Source of the DNA: Spirochaetaceae bacterium | Lineage (GTDB): Bacteria; Spirochaetota; Spirochaetia; Treponematales; Treponemataceae | DNA: 7,378 nucleotides | Direction: 5' to 3' | Assembly: GCA_017382775.1 (NCBI GenBank) | Contig: JAFNZQ010000165.1 | Location: forward strand, 1-7,378 | Shown here: positions 6,739-7,378 of the stretch, piece after piece | Layout: every line of letters begins with the position of its first letter | Numbering within the stretch: position 1 is the first letter of the stretch | Position numbers and translations under genes: made by a program | The notes under the pieces: model-generated | Seen by the model: the letters and a program-made list of their open reading frames with translations, nothing else | Database searches by the model: none | Told to the model about the DNA's origin: nothing

Positions 6739-7122
6739 ATGAAAAGATTGATTTATCTTCTTTTTTCAACAACTCTTTTAGTCGCCTGCGTGGATTTTTC
6801 CCGAGGTGAATATGTGAACCAATCGGTACTTGAAGAACTAACTGTCTACATAGCCGTTGATGCAACATCCAACATCGAATATCGCCTCTCTTTTCTCGCC
6901 AGCAATCGTGTTTCCCTCTCCCAAACCGCGGAAAGTCGTTCCACATACATATTTCACGACTATTACATCCTTCAATCGGGAAATTTCGGGGAAATAAAAA
7001 ACATGGACACCACATATTTCACCTTCGAAATTTCAAATTCCACCTTAAAACTAACCACCACCACGGCAGGCACTCAAGCCGGATTCAAAGTTCCCACCGA
7101 CTGGACATTGAAAGCCGACTAA
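6739..7122 (+). CDS. Small putative lipoprotein, family not recognised
   Basis: This is a 127-aa protein starting MKRLIYLLFSTTLLVAC, a textbook lipoprotein signal with lipobox LVAC and acylated Cys17. The mature part (about 110 residues) is rich in Thr, Ser, Tyr and Phe with alternating hydrophobic residues and no long helix, suggesting a beta-rich fold; I recognise no family. The frame is open from 6715, but the start at 6739 has GAGG (6730-6733) 5 nt upstream, directly overlapping the stop of the preceding gene, and yields the signal peptide. The two genes are therefore very likely co-transcribed and translationally coupled, and the proteins may act together at the outer membrane. No clear terminator follows; the 139 bp to the next start hold that gene's promoter and otherwise AT-rich sequence. 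Confidence 0.8.
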   Translation: MKRLIYLLFSTTLLVACVDFSRGEYVNQSVLEELTVYIAVDATSNIEYRLSFLASNRVSLSQTAESRSTYIFHDYYILQSGNFGEIKNMDTTYFTFEISNSTLKLTTTTAGTQAGFKVPTDWTLKAD

Positions 7123-7179
7123 CTATCCCAAAAAACTCCGTCATGCTAAAATAAAACCCTCAAAAAACCCAATTTACTG

Positions 7180-7208
7180 TTGACAAAAAAAGAATTTTCT
7201 TGTAAAAT
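7180..7208 (+). promoter_or_regulatory. promoter of the carbamate kinase gene
   Basis: TTGACA (7180-7185) and TAAAAT (7203-7208) are separated by exactly 17 bp. Transcription would start near 7215, giving a leader of about 47 nt that carries AAGGTG (7252-7257) 4 nt before the ATG. A second TATAAT at 7242-7247 lacks a -35 partner. In contrast to grpE and the 4698 gene, this gene has a conventional leader. Confidence 0.8.
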
Positions 7209-7261
7209 AAACGCTAGAATGGGTTAATTTGGCCCGTGTATTATAATTTGGAAGGTGAACA

Positions 7262-7378
7262 ATGGCGAAAAAGATTGTTATCGCACTTGGCGGAAATGCT
7301 CTCGGGAACACCGCCTATGAACAGTTAGAATTGGTTGAACAAACTGCAAAACCAATTGTGGATTTGATTGAAGCGGGA
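7262..7378 (+). CDS. arcC: Carbamate kinase, N-terminal part (runs off the window)
   Basis: The first 39 residues begin [15 protein letters not shown], the N-terminal signature of carbamate kinase, with the Gly-Gly-Asn loop at 10-12. [19 protein letters not shown] follows, as in the family. The enzyme transfers phosphate from carbamoyl phosphate to ADP, making ATP in the arginine deiminase pathway or similar fermentations. The ATG is supported by the AAGGTG site 4 nt upstream. Only about one eighth of a roughly 310-residue protein is present, so downstream partners such as arginine deiminase or ornithine carbamoyltransferase cannot be judged. Other amino-acid-kinase family members share part of this motif, but the ALGGNALG context strongly favours carbamate kinase. 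Confidence 0.92.
   Translation, partial: MAKKIVIALGGNALGNTAYEQLELVEQTAKPIVDLIEAG

Noticed and set aside
7221..7235. GGG...CCC dyad in the carbamate kinase leader as a riboswitch or attenuator
   Set aside because: The pairing is only three bases with a long loop and no alternative structure or U tract, so there is no support for RNA-based control.

Overview
The window is a piece of bacterial chromosome built around a dnaK chaperone locus. It most resembles a spirochaete, probably Treponema-like. The DnaK, DnaJ and carbamate kinase sequences have that flavour, the intergenic DNA is very AT-rich, and an LPP20-like/outer-membrane-barrel protein sits beside a small lipoprotein. The lineage is a judgement from remembered protein families, not a search result. 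No phage, IS element, CRISPR array, tRNA or rRNA was seen.

Layout. The first 122 bases hold the 3' end of an unrecognised + strand gene, which overlaps tail-to-tail with thrH. From 714 back to 109 (- strand) lies thrH, a HAD-family phosphoserine phosphatase/homoserine phosphotransferase. It is fused translationally (TAATG) to dnaJ (714-1844, - strand, GTG start). A strong intrinsic terminator and a separate dnaJ promoter lie between dnaJ and the upstream dnaK (1972-3900, - strand). grpE (3952-4553, - strand) precedes dnaK but is split by an apparent one-base deletion near 4279-4281. The 144 bp between grpE and the divergent gene at 4698 carry two back-to-back near-consensus sigma-70 promoters, two inverted repeats and a tandem 9-bp repeat. 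On the + strand follow a 677-aa exported protein (LPP20-like region, Sel1/TPR-like segment, C-terminal outer-membrane barrel), a tightly linked 127-aa lipoprotein, and the first 39 codons of a carbamate kinase gene with its own promoter.

How it fits together. GrpE, DnaK and DnaJ form the Hsp70 folding machine: DnaJ delivers clients and stimulates ATP hydrolysis, and GrpE releases ADP. Here grpE-dnaK reads as one unit ended by a terminator, and dnaJ-thrH as a second unit. No CIRCE operator or hrcA gene is visible. The divergent pair at 4698-7122 looks like an outer-membrane protein plus lipoprotein unit of unknown role.

The most notable observations are the frameshift in grpE; the two divergent promoters whose -10 boxes each end exactly 6 nt before an ATG with no Shine-Dalgarno, predicting leaderless mRNAs; and the unusual domain composition of the 677-aa protein. 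I did not find convincing evidence of an entirely new multi-gene system.
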